Assembly: GCF_003172895.1 (NCBI RefSeq) | Contig: NZ_QGKL01000012.1 | Span: forward strand, 144,101-208,100 | Direction of reading: 5' to 3' | DNA: 64,000 nt | Origin: Leucothrix arctica | Lineage (GTDB): Bacteria; Pseudomonadota; Gammaproteobacteria; Thiotrichales; Thiotrichaceae | Part shown: one piece after another, positions 45,965-55,239 of the stretch | Layout: the number at the start of each line of letters is the position of its first letter | Position numbering within the stretch: the stretch's first letter is position 1 | The notes under the pieces: generated by a model | Databases searched by the model: none | Told to the model about the DNA's origin: nothing | What the model saw: only the letters and a program-made list of their open reading frames with translations | Translations under genes and position numbers: made by a program

Positions 45965-46977
45965 GCGTTTGTCATCTCACTTAATGCTGTTAATTTTTCC
46001 ATTGCTGCGCCACTGGCAATTACTTCCGTTGCACGCTCAATACCACTCGCCAAACTATCACTTAAACCTGCTGCATAAATAGCGGCACCTGCGTTTAGCG
46101 CGACAATGTCACGTGCAGGCCCTGCTTTATTCGCGAGAACGCCTTTTAGCATGACTAAGCTTTCTTCTGGGTCAGAGACAATGATTGCGTCGAGTGGTTG
46201 ACTCTTGAAACCGAAGTCTTCAGGTTGGATAGTGTATTCTTTTATCGTCCCATCTTCGCAAAGTTCAGCGACAGACGTAGGGCAGGCAATGCTAATTTCG
46301 TCCAAGCCATCATCAGCACTCACAACCAGTACATGGTTGCTACCAAGCTTCTTCAACACTTCGGCTAATGGACGTACTAATTCTTTGCTAAACACACCGA
46401 GTAATTGATTCGGCGCGCCAGCTGGATTTGTTAATGGGCCCAATATATTAAAGATAGTGCGAACAGCCATCTCTTTACGTGGGCCAATGGCGTGTTTCAT
46501 TGAGCTATGGTGGTTCAATGCAAACATGAAACCGACACCAAGTTGTTCAACGCAAGTAGCTACTTTCTCTGGAGATGCGCCAAGGTTGACGCCAGCCGCT
46601 TCAAGCACATCTGCTGCGCCTGATTTGCTAGATACCGAACGATTACCGTGCTTTGCTACATGACCACCCGCCGCAGCAACCACAAAACAACTCGCGGTAG
46701 AAATATTAAATGTACCGCTACCATCACCACCGGTACCAACAATATCGACCAAGTTTTCAGCATTGATTGAAACAGGTGTTGCTAGCTCGCGCATAACCTC
46801 TGCAGCAGCGGTGATTTCATCAATACTCTCACCCTTTAGACGCAACGCTATCAAGAAACCACCAATTTGAGCATCGGTCGCTAAACCCGTCATGATTTCT
46901 TTCATAACCGCTGACATTTCATCTTTAGTCAGTGATTGGCCTTCAATTAATTTAGCTATGGCTTGTTGTGTTGTCAT
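45961..46977 (-). CDS. trpD: Anthranilate phosphoribosyltransferase
   Basis: Joins anthranilate and PRPP in tryptophan synthesis. 338 residues with the glycine-rich PRPP site [15 protein letters not shown] (about 80-94), the [15 protein letters not shown] segment and [21 protein letters not shown]. Stand-alone TrpD, not fused to TrpG. No trpE or trpG lies in the window, so the trp genes are split, as in pseudomonads. 71 bases follow the lipoprotein gene. Confidence 0.97.
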   Translation of the reverse strand: MTTQQAIAKLIEGQSLTKDEMSAVMKEIMTGLATDAQIGGFLIALRLKGESIDEITAAAEVMRELATPVSINAENLVDIVGTGGDGSGTFNISTASCFVVAAAGGHVAKHGNRSVSSKSGAADVLEAAGVNLGASPEKVATCVEQLGVGFMFALNHHSSMKHAIGPRKEMAVRTIFNILGPLTNPAGAPNQLLGVFSKELVRPLAEVLKKLGSNHVLVVSADDGLDEISIACPTSVAELCEDGTIKEYTIQPEDFGFKSQPLDAIIVSDPEESLVMLKGVLANKAGPARDIVALNAGAAIYAAGLSDSLASGIERATEVIASGAAMEKLTALSEMTNA

Positions 46978-47048
46978 ATTCGTCTACTGGTCAGATAGTT
47001 GCTTGAAAATCGATACTAACATGTACTAATTTAGTTACTCAATAACGC

Positions 47049-47660
47049 TTATTCTGCAGGTGTCAACGTTCTGAAGATTAACTCAAAAGAGCCTTCATTC
47101 GCAGTCAGTACATCGTTGTTTACTTGATTGATTAGGAAGGCACTAAAGCGTTCAGAGTCCTTTCTAAAGTACTCTCGGTAGTCGCTAGTGGCGATGCCAC
47201 CGATTTCTCCCGGTACTGACTCAACAATCCAGTCGTAAGTCTTCCCGTCAAGATCACGAGTGATAGACATTAAGTCTGTCGGTGCAATTACTTGTGCAGC
47301 AGACTCGGCTGTTTCACCTTCAGCGAGTGTGGGTACTATCTGAGTTTGCTCAGAGTAGCTCGTCGCAAACTGCTCAAGTGTGGGTGATTGTTCTTTGTTG
47401 AATACTTGAATAACCGATACTGCACCATCACTGCTTTCTATAAACACATAACGGACATCATCTTGTGTTGAATCGTCTATGACGTTCCAACCGGTAGGGT
47501 ATTCAAATACTAAGCCATCTTTATCGTACTTCTCTGATGGGATTGGCTTTATTTCAGCAGCGGCTTGCTCTGCTTGTTCCTCAGCTTCTTTATCAATTTT
47601 TTCACACGCAGGTAAAACCAGCGCAATTAAACAACTAAGTAATAATGGTCGGATATTCAT
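47049..47660 (-). CDS. Putative lipoprotein, PsbP/DcrB-like
   Basis: A 203-residue lipoprotein: signal peptide with lipobox LPAC (Cys19) and an acidic/Ala-rich linker (about 20-40) then a single globular domain. KDGLVFEYPTGWNVIDD resembles the start of DcrB/PsbP-type domains, which are small alpha-beta-alpha folds of periplasmic lipoproteins. This family match is suggestive only. It starts 12 bases after the GST-like gene on the same strand. No function can be claimed. Confidence 0.65.
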   Translation of the reverse strand: MNIRPLLLSCLIALVLPACEKIDKEAEEQAEQAAAEIKPIPSEKYDKDGLVFEYPTGWNVIDDSTQDDVRYVFIESSDGAVSVIQVFNKEQSPTLEQFATSYSEQTQIVPTLAEGETAESAAQVIAPTDLMSITRDLDGKTYDWIVESVPGEIGGIATSDYREYFRKDSERFSAFLINQVNNDVLTANEGSFELIFRTLTPAE

Positions 47661-47672
47661 AAAAGCTTGAGC

Positions 47673-48347
47673 CTACTTTTGGCCAGACATAATGGGGGAG
47701 CAGTTATCATACCACTGCGAAAATGTTGGATTGTGATTTTTTGCCATCGCGACAACGCCCAGTTGATCGCCTGCATGTAGCACGCCAAACACACTACAGT
47801 CGACAAAGTCAGCTTGTTCGCCACCAAAAAATGGCTTGCCGCTTAAACCTTGATCAACCCAATGATCAATTGCCGCTAAAAACTCAGCCTTTTCATCAAT
47901 AATATGGTGTTTGTTTTTTAGCTTCTTGGCTACTTTCGGCATCACGATAGAGCCACCCAAGCGCACAATGATTGCCTTGTACCAAGGGTATTGGTCGGCT
48001 TCCATGATGTGTCCAAAGTTCTTCCATGACGTTAGAAAACCTGGGTGAATCAATGCAGGTAAGTAATGAACGAGTGAGTCATCGACCCAGTCAGTCCACT
48101 CTTTACTATTCGCTGACTTTTCCGCATGAACGTAGTTCTCATTCACATAGTCTATGATCGTTGCGGACTCTACGATGACCTTGTCGCCGTCGGTTAAAAC
48201 GGGCACTTTTTTGTGATCAGTAAACTCTAATCCTTTCATACCCATTGGCGAGACTTCTACAATCTCATAGGGCTGCTTTGCGTAGTTCAGTAATGAGCGA
48301 ACTTTCCAGCAAAAAGGGCAAGAGTTAAATTGATACAAGGTCAGCAT
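47673..48347 (-). CDS. Glutaredoxin/GST-like protein (mPGES2-type)
   Basis: A 224-residue protein. The N-terminal thioredoxin fold has a CPFC motif (residues 10-13) like glutaredoxins, then DGDKVIVESATIIDYV (the glutathione-binding Ser), and a helical C-terminal GST domain. This arrangement is that of mPGES2-like GSTs. A glutathione-dependent redox role in the cytosol is expected; no substrate is known. It is between rlmB and a lipoprotein gene, all on the same strand with short gaps. Confidence 0.85.
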   Translation of the reverse strand: MLTLYQFNSCPFCWKVRSLLNYAKQPYEIVEVSPMGMKGLEFTDHKKVPVLTDGDKVIVESATIIDYVNENYVHAEKSANSKEWTDWVDDSLVHYLPALIHPGFLTSWKNFGHIMEADQYPWYKAIIVRLGGSIVMPKVAKKLKNKHHIIDEKAEFLAAIDHWVDQGLSGKPFFGGEQADFVDCSVFGVLHAGDQLGVVAMAKNHNPTFSQWYDNCSPIMSGQK

Positions 48348-48376
48348 AGGGGAGTCACTTTATACGAGTAGGGGAT

Positions 48377-49114
48377 TTACGCTTGGCGCTGGCGTACGGC
48401 TTCATAAAGCACGACACCCGTTGCAACAGAAACATTCAAACTAGATACCGAACCAGCCATAGGGATGGAGATAAGGTGATCACATGCTGTTTCTGTCAAA
48501 CGACGTAAGCCTTTGCCTTCTGCGCCCATGACGATCGCAGTATGACCTTTAAGGTCGCACTGATACATCGTCTGAGTAGCTTTGTCGCTGGTGCCTGTAA
48601 TCCAAACACCTGCGTCTTTTAGCATCTGTAGCGTACGTGCAAGGTTAGTCACTTGTACAAAAGGAATGCGCTCAGCAGCGCCTGATGCAACTTTACGTGC
48701 AGTCGGAGTCAGGCTAGCCGCATTATCTTTTGGTGCGATAACCGCATGAACACCTGCACCTTCGGCGGTACGTAAGCACGCACCAAGGTTATGAGGGTCA
48801 GTAACACCGTCAAGAATCAGTAATAAAAGATTCTCATCACTGTTTGTGATCAGCTCAAATAGGTCATTTTCAGACGAAGAATCAGGTGCCATGTACTCAG
48901 CCACGATACCTTGATGTTTACGACTACCTGTCATGCGGTCCATTGCTGAAGGCGTCATGCTTTGCGCAGTCAGCCCCAGACGTTGAGCTTCTGCCACCAC
49001 TTTATCAACACGCGGGTTGCGTTTGTTTTCTGCAACCCACAGCTGAATCATGTTTTCGACGTCGTGCTCAAGTGCATTTTGAACGGCATGCACTCCATTT
49101 AGAAAAGTCTTCAT
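48377..49114 (-). CDS. rlmB: 23S rRNA (guanosine(2251)-2'-O)-methyltransferase
   Basis: SPOUT-type methyltransferase for G2251 of 23S rRNA. 245 residues: an N-terminal substrate-binding domain (about 1-80) and a knotted SPOUT domain with VTDPHNLGACLRTAEGAGVH, IVMGAEGKGLRRL and IPMAGSVSSLNVSVATGVVLYE, the three family motifs. Its start overlaps the rnr stop by 4 bases, the usual rnr-rlmB operon of gammaproteobacteria. Confidence 0.97.
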   Translation of the reverse strand: MKTFLNGVHAVQNALEHDVENMIQLWVAENKRNPRVDKVVAEAQRLGLTAQSMTPSAMDRMTGSRKHQGIVAEYMAPDSSSENDLFELITNSDENLLLLILDGVTDPHNLGACLRTAEGAGVHAVIAPKDNAASLTPTARKVASGAAERIPFVQVTNLARTLQMLKDAGVWITGTSDKATQTMYQCDLKGHTAIVMGAEGKGLRRLTETACDHLISIPMAGSVSSLNVSVATGVVLYEAVRQRQA

Positions 49115-51417
49115 GATTTACGTTTTTTACGTTTAGGTTTGCGACCGTCAGACGTTTTACCATCTTTCGTTGTCGACTTTGGTTTAGCTTTCGTATTTGA
49201 TTTTTTAGGCTTTCGCTTGCCGTCTTCGTCAGCTGCACCAGGCAGTGTGAAGTCGATCTTACGGTCATCCAAATCAACACGCGCAACTTGAATCGTAATC
49301 GGGTCGCCAAGGCGGAAACTACGGCCTGAGCTTTCACCTGTCATACGATGCGTAATTGGGTCGAACTTGTAATAATCACTTTTCAGTGACGTTACATGGA
49401 CTAAACCTTCAACATAAACTTCTTTCAGTTCTACGAATAGGCCAAAGCTTGTCACTGCGGTAATGAAACCGTCAAAGACTTCGCCGACCTTATCCAGCAT
49501 ATATTCTGCTTTCAGCCATGCCATAACATCACGCGTTGCATCATCTGCACGTCGTTCAGCCATCGAGCAATGCTCGCCTAGTTCAGCCATATCGCTTGCT
49601 GAGTAAGTGTAGTTTGCTGCTGTGTTTTTCTTATCACGAATCAGGTGACGAATTGCACGATGGACTAATAGGTCAGGGTAGCGACGAATAGGTGACGTGA
49701 AGTGAGCGTAGTCTTTCTGAGCTAGACCAAAGTGGCGAGCCGCTTCAGGCTTTTCAGAACTAACAGGACTGTACTTAGCACGTGACAAACTACGCAGTAA
49801 TACTGTCTGAATAAGCTCAGCGTCACTACGACCTTGAACACTCGCCAACAGGCGTGCGTAGTCTTTTGGCTCAGGCTCAACACCGCCACCCAGACTCAAA
49901 CCGACACCGTTCAAAAACTCACGTACTTTCTCTAAGTTTTCTGGCGTTGGTTCAGGGTGAACACGGTGCAATGCAGGCATGTCGTGCTTCTTCAAGTAGC
50001 GAGCGGCACACACGTTTGCTGCGATCATGCACTCTTCAATGATCTTATGTGCGTCGTTACGCTCAGTCGGCTTGATTGATTCGATTTTACGATCTTTACC
50101 AAAAACGATCTTGGTTTCTTTCGTTTCAAAGTCGATAGATCCACGCTCATCACGTGCACCACGAAGGGCGTGATAGAGCGAGTACATATCTTCAAGGTGT
50201 GGCAGGATATGCTGATACTCAGAGCAAAGTGCCTCGTCCTTATCAACCAACATCGCTGCAACTTTGGTATACGTCAAACGAGCAGCAGAATGCATGATGC
50301 CTTCTTTAAACTCGTAACTCAGTACATCACCGTCGTTATCAATGATCGCTTCACAGACCATACACAAGCGATCGACCTGTGGGTTTAGCGAGCAAAGGCC
50401 ATTAGAAATTTCTTCCGGCAACATAGGGATAACTTGAGCAGGGAAGTACACTGACGTTCCGCGATTCCAAGCTTCTTGATCCAATGCGCTACCAACAGGC
50501 ACATAATGAGATACATCAGCAATCGCTACGACTAGCTTCCAGTTGTCGCCTTTACGTTCAACGTAAACTGCGTCATCAAAGTCACGAGAGTCTTCACCAT
50601 CAATCGTTACCAAAGGCATCTTGCGGTAATCCACACGGCCTTCTTTATCAGCTTCAACTACTTCAGCGCCTAGCTTAGCGGTTTCTGCGTAGATGTCCTT
50701 ATTCCACTCATGTGGTAGGTCATGCGAGCGCAGTGCAATGTCGATTTCCATGCCCGGTGCCATGTGCTCACCAAGGATTTCAACGACTTTACCAATCGCT
50801 AGCTGACGCGTGTTTGGTTGCTCAATAAGCGCAGCACTAACAATCTGTCCGTGTTTTGCTTTACCTGAGTTTTCAGGTGGGATCATCACGTCAGCAGTAA
50901 TACGTTTGTTGTCAGGCTCGACAAAACCAACGCCACCACGAACGAAGTAACGTCCAACGACTTCTTCAGTATTGCTTTCTAGTACTTCGACAATCGCGCC
51001 TTCGCGACGGCCTTTACGGTCAACACCTGTGACGCTACAAAGTACTTTGTCACCGTGCATGGCTTTACGCATTTGCTTGCCATGCAGGAATAAATCATCG
51101 CTGCTGTCATCTGGGATCAAGAAGCCAAACCCATCTGGGTGACCACTGATGCGACCTGAAATTAGCTCAGCTTTACTGACCGGCACGTACTGTTTACGGC
51201 GGTTAAAGATTATCTGTCCATCGCGCTCCATAGCACGAAGACGGTATTTTAGTGGATCTCGCGTTTCGTCATCTAGCATTTCTAGTAGATCAGCGAGTTC
51301 AGCAAAGCCCAGTGGTGCCTGACTCTCTTCTAACACTTTTAGAATGAGTTCACGGCTAGCGATTGGTCGCTCGTAATTTTCTGCTTCGCGGGCTTTGTGT
51401 GGGTCTTTATATTTCAA
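49111..51417 (-). CDS. rnr: Ribonuclease R
   Basis: A 3'-5' exoribonuclease for structured RNA, including mRNA decay and rRNA quality control. 768 residues: an N-terminal helix-turn-helix (about 25-80) and two cold-shock domains, the RNB catalytic domain with the metal-binding DGEDSRDFDDAVYV (about 275), an S1 domain (VFDGFITAVTSFGLFVEL, about 640-720) and a Lys-rich C-terminal tail. Coupled to rlmB by a 4-base overlap. The upstream 70 bases contain an A/T-rich stretch that could hold its promoter. Confidence 0.97.
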   Translation of the reverse strand: MKYKDPHKAREAENYERPIASRELILKVLEESQAPLGFAELADLLEMLDDETRDPLKYRLRAMERDGQIIFNRRKQYVPVSKAELISGRISGHPDGFGFLIPDDSSDDLFLHGKQMRKAMHGDKVLCSVTGVDRKGRREGAIVEVLESNTEEVVGRYFVRGGVGFVEPDNKRITADVMIPPENSGKAKHGQIVSAALIEQPNTRQLAIGKVVEILGEHMAPGMEIDIALRSHDLPHEWNKDIYAETAKLGAEVVEADKEGRVDYRKMPLVTIDGEDSRDFDDAVYVERKGDNWKLVVAIADVSHYVPVGSALDQEAWNRGTSVYFPAQVIPMLPEEISNGLCSLNPQVDRLCMVCEAIIDNDGDVLSYEFKEGIMHSAARLTYTKVAAMLVDKDEALCSEYQHILPHLEDMYSLYHALRGARDERGSIDFETKETKIVFGKDRKIESIKPTERNDAHKIIEECMIAANVCAARYLKKHDMPALHRVHPEPTPENLEKVREFLNGVGLSLGGGVEPEPKDYARLLASVQGRSDAELIQTVLLRSLSRAKYSPVSSEKPEAARHFGLAQKDYAHFTSPIRRYPDLLVHRAIRHLIRDKKNTAANYTYSASDMAELGEHCSMAERRADDATRDVMAWLKAEYMLDKVGEVFDGFITAVTSFGLFVELKEVYVEGLVHVTSLKSDYYKFDPITHRMTGESSGRSFRLGDPITIQVARVDLDDRKIDFTLPGAADEDGKRKPKKSNTKAKPKSTTKDGKTSDGRKPKRKKRKS

Positions 51418-51489
51418 AATCTATTTTTATCCTATTAATTTAGTCTCTTATAATACTGCAAATGATTGTCTAAGGTACGAAAAATACCG

Positions 51490-52572
51490 TTATTGCAGAT
51501 AAGGACTGATAATTTTTGCGGCGACGTCTGCGCCATTGTTTGTAATTGCTGGCTTTTGCCAGTCTATGTTTAGTAATGCCACAACTTCAGCGGCAAAATT
51601 GCCAGCGTAAAAGTTGTCTAACGTTATTGTTTGTAAGTAACCATGTTGCTCAACCCATTCGAAAAGGGCAGGCTCTTCTGGCCAGTTATCTCGTTCAATA
51701 CAAACCAACGGTGTTTCGTTGGTTGTTGACTCAACTAACATACCGTAGCCTGTTTTTGTTAATACCGCATGACAGCTTTTCATCAGGTCGATATAGCTTA
51801 ATTCTGTTGTGTCTTGGCCTATGATGTCTTCACGTGAAGTATCTAGGCTATCGTTGATTATCCAAAACACGTTAGGGATTCTTGGCCACTCAATTGCACT
51901 TAGCTCGGTTGGAATACCACCCAAACCGACCAGTACAAATTTCGCTTGGTCATTATCAACCTGCTTTCGTAGCTTGTCAGTATACGCTTTTCCGTGTTGT
52001 AAAATAGGTGGAATAGCTTGGGTATTGCTCAATGACGGCATTGTCATCGCGGGTGTAACAGTCAAAAACGTTTCAGCTTGGGCGTAAGCGCGCTTAATTT
52101 GCTCAACGATGGGGGCTGCTTCAGGGTATTCCGTGCTGTATCGCTTGAATATGTCTGCCCAATTTAATGAGCACATGGCGATACTAGGGATATTGAGTTT
52201 TGCAGCTGCAGAGAGAGAAACATACGGCACATTGGCCAGCAGCAGGTCAGGTTTTAATTGTTGTAAGCATTCGACCTCATCGTTTACGTTTTGTTCATAA
52301 TTATTATGAAAGTTTTTGTAATACTCAAATGACGCTTCGCGATTGATCTCCATCGCGCTCACCATAATCAAGCCAACATCGAGCTTATGGTCGAGGCTGG
52401 TGACGGTCATATTTAAACGTTCTTTGATCAGTGTGTCAGGGAGTTTACTTCTAATGGTGACTCGAAGATCAGGGTGAAGTTTGTGTAGAGCATTTAGCAC
52501 ATGGCAGGTTTGAGCGAAGTGGCCAAAGCCGTGGCTGGAGATGTCTACTAGGAGGTGTTTTGGGTGTGTCAT
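51490..52572 (-). CDS. Glycosyltransferase-like protein (MurG/GT1-fold)
   Basis: A 360-residue protein with two Rossmann-like halves. The start LLVDISSHGFGHFAQTCHVL has the HGxGH motif of GT-B glycosyltransferases that bind sugar nucleotides, and the second half has KTGYGMLVESTTNETPLVCIERDNWPEE, close to the MurG/UGT donor site. An activity on a surface glycan or small metabolite is likely, the substrate unknown. The start ATG lies seven bases after the stop of the nuclease-STAND gene, on the same strand, and I see no Shine-Dalgarno sequence before it. That is unusual and may mean the upstream gene inserted here. Confidence 0.8.
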   Translation of the reverse strand: MTHPKHLLVDISSHGFGHFAQTCHVLNALHKLHPDLRVTIRSKLPDTLIKERLNMTVTSLDHKLDVGLIMVSAMEINREASFEYYKNFHNNYEQNVNDEVECLQQLKPDLLLANVPYVSLSAAAKLNIPSIAMCSLNWADIFKRYSTEYPEAAPIVEQIKRAYAQAETFLTVTPAMTMPSLSNTQAIPPILQHGKAYTDKLRKQVDNDQAKFVLVGLGGIPTELSAIEWPRIPNVFWIINDSLDTSREDIIGQDTTELSYIDLMKSCHAVLTKTGYGMLVESTTNETPLVCIERDNWPEEPALFEWVEQHGYLQTITLDNFYAGNFAAEVVALLNIDWQKPAITNNGADVAAKIISPYLQ

Positions 52573-52579
52573 CGAATTA

Positions 52580-54874
52580 TCAATTTTTAATTAATTGTGC
52601 AAATAAACTTTTGAGGTTGTTATCGTCAAATGCTTCCCCTGTACTGTTGCTTTTTGGTGAGTGTGTTACCTCTTGTTCAAAATCATCTTCTACTTCTAAG
52701 TTATCTATGCATTCTTGAATTACAGTGAGAGCATGTGTGGAATCATGGTGTGTGAGCCCTGAAAGGAATGTTAATTGTTCTCCATATTCTACTAGCTCAT
52801 CCTCAGTATCCAAGCTGGATACTGACTCTTCAGTATGTTCAAACTCATAATCAATAAGTGAGTCTAACTTTTCTTGAATAATGAGGGGGGTAGACTCACC
52901 AAAGTAGTCATCTAAGTGAAGTAGGAGTAAATTTAACTCTTCAATGCTCACACCTTGGTTCATGAATTCTAGAAACTTGTATTCAATGGCTATTAATAAC
53001 TCGTGTTTGATGGAGGTTGTATTTTCGAGAGAGTCATCGACCCAGTTGTGAAGGTCAGGTAGATCTAATATGCTTATTAAAGAGTGTACTTTCAAGGGTG
53101 ATTTTTTAAGGAAAGATAAAGCTTTTTCAAGAAATAGGTATTCGTCAGAATCACTCCACCAGTTGAATAGCAACTCTAGGATCTTTGAGTAAGAAAGACC
53201 AAACTCAAAGCGCGGCTCAAATAGCCCGTAAACTGATCTATCTTCTTTTTCTGTGTCCAATATGATTTTGGACGGTTGATATGAGTCTATTTCATTGGCA
53301 AAGCTCAAAAACTTGCAGGAAAAATCTTTTCTCTCTTTCGCGGAGTTACTAATTAGTTTGATATGAGTCCATAGTTTATAAGCCCATTCAGGACGTATAG
53401 CTGTTTTAGGTAACAAGCTTATTAATGTTTTGTCTACCAGATATTCTTTAAGAAAGTCCTGAACGGATGGATTGATAAAGCTAACTTTTGCACTATCTAT
53501 TTTTATAAAGCCAGACTCCAAAGAGCGTAAGGCTTCTTCAAAATCAGAAGGTTCTGTTGGTTGGTTGTAGTATCGGCTTACCGAATGGTGAAGTGCTGAA
53601 TAGCTTTCTTTAATAGACTCGATTCTTTCACCACTTTCTCTACAGAAAAAAAGTGTATAAAGAAGGTTTTTTGATTTTGTATTTAGAGAAAGGAATGGTT
53701 TTCTCCAAATAGTATCAGGACTATTCAATGCATTTTCAATAGCCTGAGGGTATTCACGGGGATCAATTTTATCAAGGCACTCGCTAGAAACCGAAGCAAT
53801 TACCCTAGGGTTATAGTTCTTATGATCTATTATTTTCTGTAGCCAATCATCTTTCAGTAGTGATGCAAAGTGCTCGTTGCTTAAATCTGATACCGAGATA
53901 TGGTTGAAAAGGATGCGTGCCTTGATTTCTCTAGAATATAAACCTACATCTAGAAGGTATTTTGCAAGTTGTAGTTTTTTATTATCAATATGATCGGATA
54001 GTCTTCTTGCTTCTTCAAATATGTGTCCCCGTGTAGTAAGTATAAATCTTGTGTTCTTAGATTTCCTTACCCTTTTAACAAAAGTAGAGAGTTTGGTATC
54101 ATTTTGATTAAGAGAGTCACGTCTGAGTTCTATCTGACCTAAAAAGTCATCGAAGAAAAAAATAGTAGGGTTGTTTTCTTCAAGTTTAACGAAGCCTTCA
54201 TCTAATGATCTAATGGCATAGAACTTCCACTCATCATTTAGGTATTTATAAGTGAGGATCTTTGCCAGAGTTGTTTTTCCGACCCCTGAGGGGCCTGAGA
54301 TTATTAGTATGTTTTCCTGTTCTAATACTTTTACTGCCTCATCAAAGCTTGGGTTCCGAGTATAAACCTTAATTTCATCTAATATTTCACCTTTTGTGGC
54401 TTCAGTGAAAGCTTCAAGTCCAGATGATAAAATTCTTTCCAAAACTGCTGTACTCGATAACCACAGCTTGATATGTGATGCTTCTATACGAGGGTTTTTT
54501 CTTAATAGGGCGTGAATGTCTTCTTTCCCCCAGATATCTTCAGAGCCTTTTAAGAATGGATGAAAAATTTTAGTAAGTTTTTCTACTTTTTTCGGTGTTA
54601 GTGATTGAGAGGTAACAAAGAGGTAACGATCAGGTTTTAGCCTTTTGATGTTATCAACTTCTTTTTTAGCTGCACGCTCTAAATCTGAGAAGCTAGAGTT
54701 TAGGTAGTGCTTACATTGCAATATTGTTGTCTCGTTACCTTGAGAGAACCTTCCATCTATTCCTCCATCAGGACCTGCCCCAAATGCTGAAAACCTCACT
54801 CCTGTTTCAGCCCGAGCTAAATCGCGGCATAGGTCTTCGAAGTCAATGGCAGAGAGATTTTCAAGTTGCGACAT
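52580..54874 (-). CDS. Mrr-like nuclease-STAND NTPase fusion (candidate defence protein)
   Basis: A 764-residue protein. Residues about 5-120 are a PD-(D/E)xK nuclease of Mrr type: GPDGGIDG (34-41) with the metal-binding Asp, then ILQCK (51-55) with the catalytic Gln-x-Lys. The NTPase follows (about 160-340): Walker A GPSGVGKTT (194-202), Walker B IFFFDDF (238-244), sensor-type Arg in LTTRGHIF (279-286), then a winged-helix region (KARILFNHI, typical of the nSTAND3 group). The remaining about 400 residues are helical without a clear repeat, ending in an acidic tail. Base composition is low: three 60-base lines count 32-40% G+C against 48% in rnr. Nuclease plus STAND is the design of Avs-type antiphage proteins, but this one is much shorter. 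Anti-phage function is inference. Confidence 0.8.
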   Translation of the reverse strand: MSQLENLSAIDFEDLCRDLARAETGVRFSAFGAGPDGGIDGRFSQGNETTILQCKHYLNSSFSDLERAAKKEVDNIKRLKPDRYLFVTSQSLTPKKVEKLTKIFHPFLKGSEDIWGKEDIHALLRKNPRIEASHIKLWLSSTAVLERILSSGLEAFTEATKGEILDEIKVYTRNPSFDEAVKVLEQENILIISGPSGVGKTTLAKILTYKYLNDEWKFYAIRSLDEGFVKLEENNPTIFFFDDFLGQIELRRDSLNQNDTKLSTFVKRVRKSKNTRFILTTRGHIFEEARRLSDHIDNKKLQLAKYLLDVGLYSREIKARILFNHISVSDLSNEHFASLLKDDWLQKIIDHKNYNPRVIASVSSECLDKIDPREYPQAIENALNSPDTIWRKPFLSLNTKSKNLLYTLFFCRESGERIESIKESYSALHHSVSRYYNQPTEPSDFEEALRSLESGFIKIDSAKVSFINPSVQDFLKEYLVDKTLISLLPKTAIRPEWAYKLWTHIKLISNSAKERKDFSCKFLSFANEIDSYQPSKIILDTEKEDRSVYGLFEPRFEFGLSYSKILELLFNWWSDSDEYLFLEKALSFLKKSPLKVHSLISILDLPDLHNWVDDSLENTTSIKHELLIAIEYKFLEFMNQGVSIEELNLLLLHLDDYFGESTPLIIQEKLDSLIDYEFEHTEESVSSLDTEDELVEYGEQLTFLSGLTHHDSTHALTVIQECIDNLEVEDDFEQEVTHSPKSNSTGEAFDDNNLKSLFAQLIKN

Positions 54875-55239
54875 ACTTTTCCTAGTCTTGTAACAATTGG
54901 CTTAGTTATATAATAAAATAGTAAGCACTGCATAAGGTTAATAATGAGTTTGACGTGAGGTAAATACTACAATGTTTTGCGTGTATGAAGCCGACCGCGA
55001 TAACAATAACTTCCTAAATGTTTATTAAAAAAGTAATTCTAAAGTAGTAGTGGTTTGAATTTTATCTAAGTTAGGTAGGGCAATTAGCTTGGTACGTATA
55101 TTATTGATGTACTCCATAGTTGGTGCTTCCACATAGATAAGTACATCTGTAACACCTGTCAGCAGCCTTACCTCAGCAATCTCCTTACACTAGTCACTCT
55201 ATATTAGTTGTTTAGACGGCAGTGCCAAAGGAGTTTCCC
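54875..55239. other. Intergenic region with an Lrp fragment
   Basis: Holds the promoter region of the nuclease-STAND gene (A/T-rich, TATTATATAAC about 35-40 bases before its start; AGGAAAAGT directly before the ATG) and the broken Lrp/AsnC fragment listed separately. Otherwise no supportable gene. Confidence 0.5.
55025..55189 (-). pseudogene. Lrp/AsnC-type regulator fragment (C-terminal domain only)
   Basis: On the minus strand an open stretch of about 54 codons ends at TAA 55025-55027 and reads as the C-terminal ligand-binding (RAM) half of an Lrp/AsnC regulator: CKEIAEVRLLTGVTDVLIYV then YINNIRTKLIALPNLDKIQ. The tG-x-x-D-x-x-x-x-V and lp-x-l-x-x-x-x-T patterns are typical. An in-frame TAG lies just upstream and no start codon, helix-turn-helix or upstream half can be found, so it is a remnant. 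It lies beside the lysA pseudogene, and the two may have been one regulatory unit. Confidence 0.7.
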
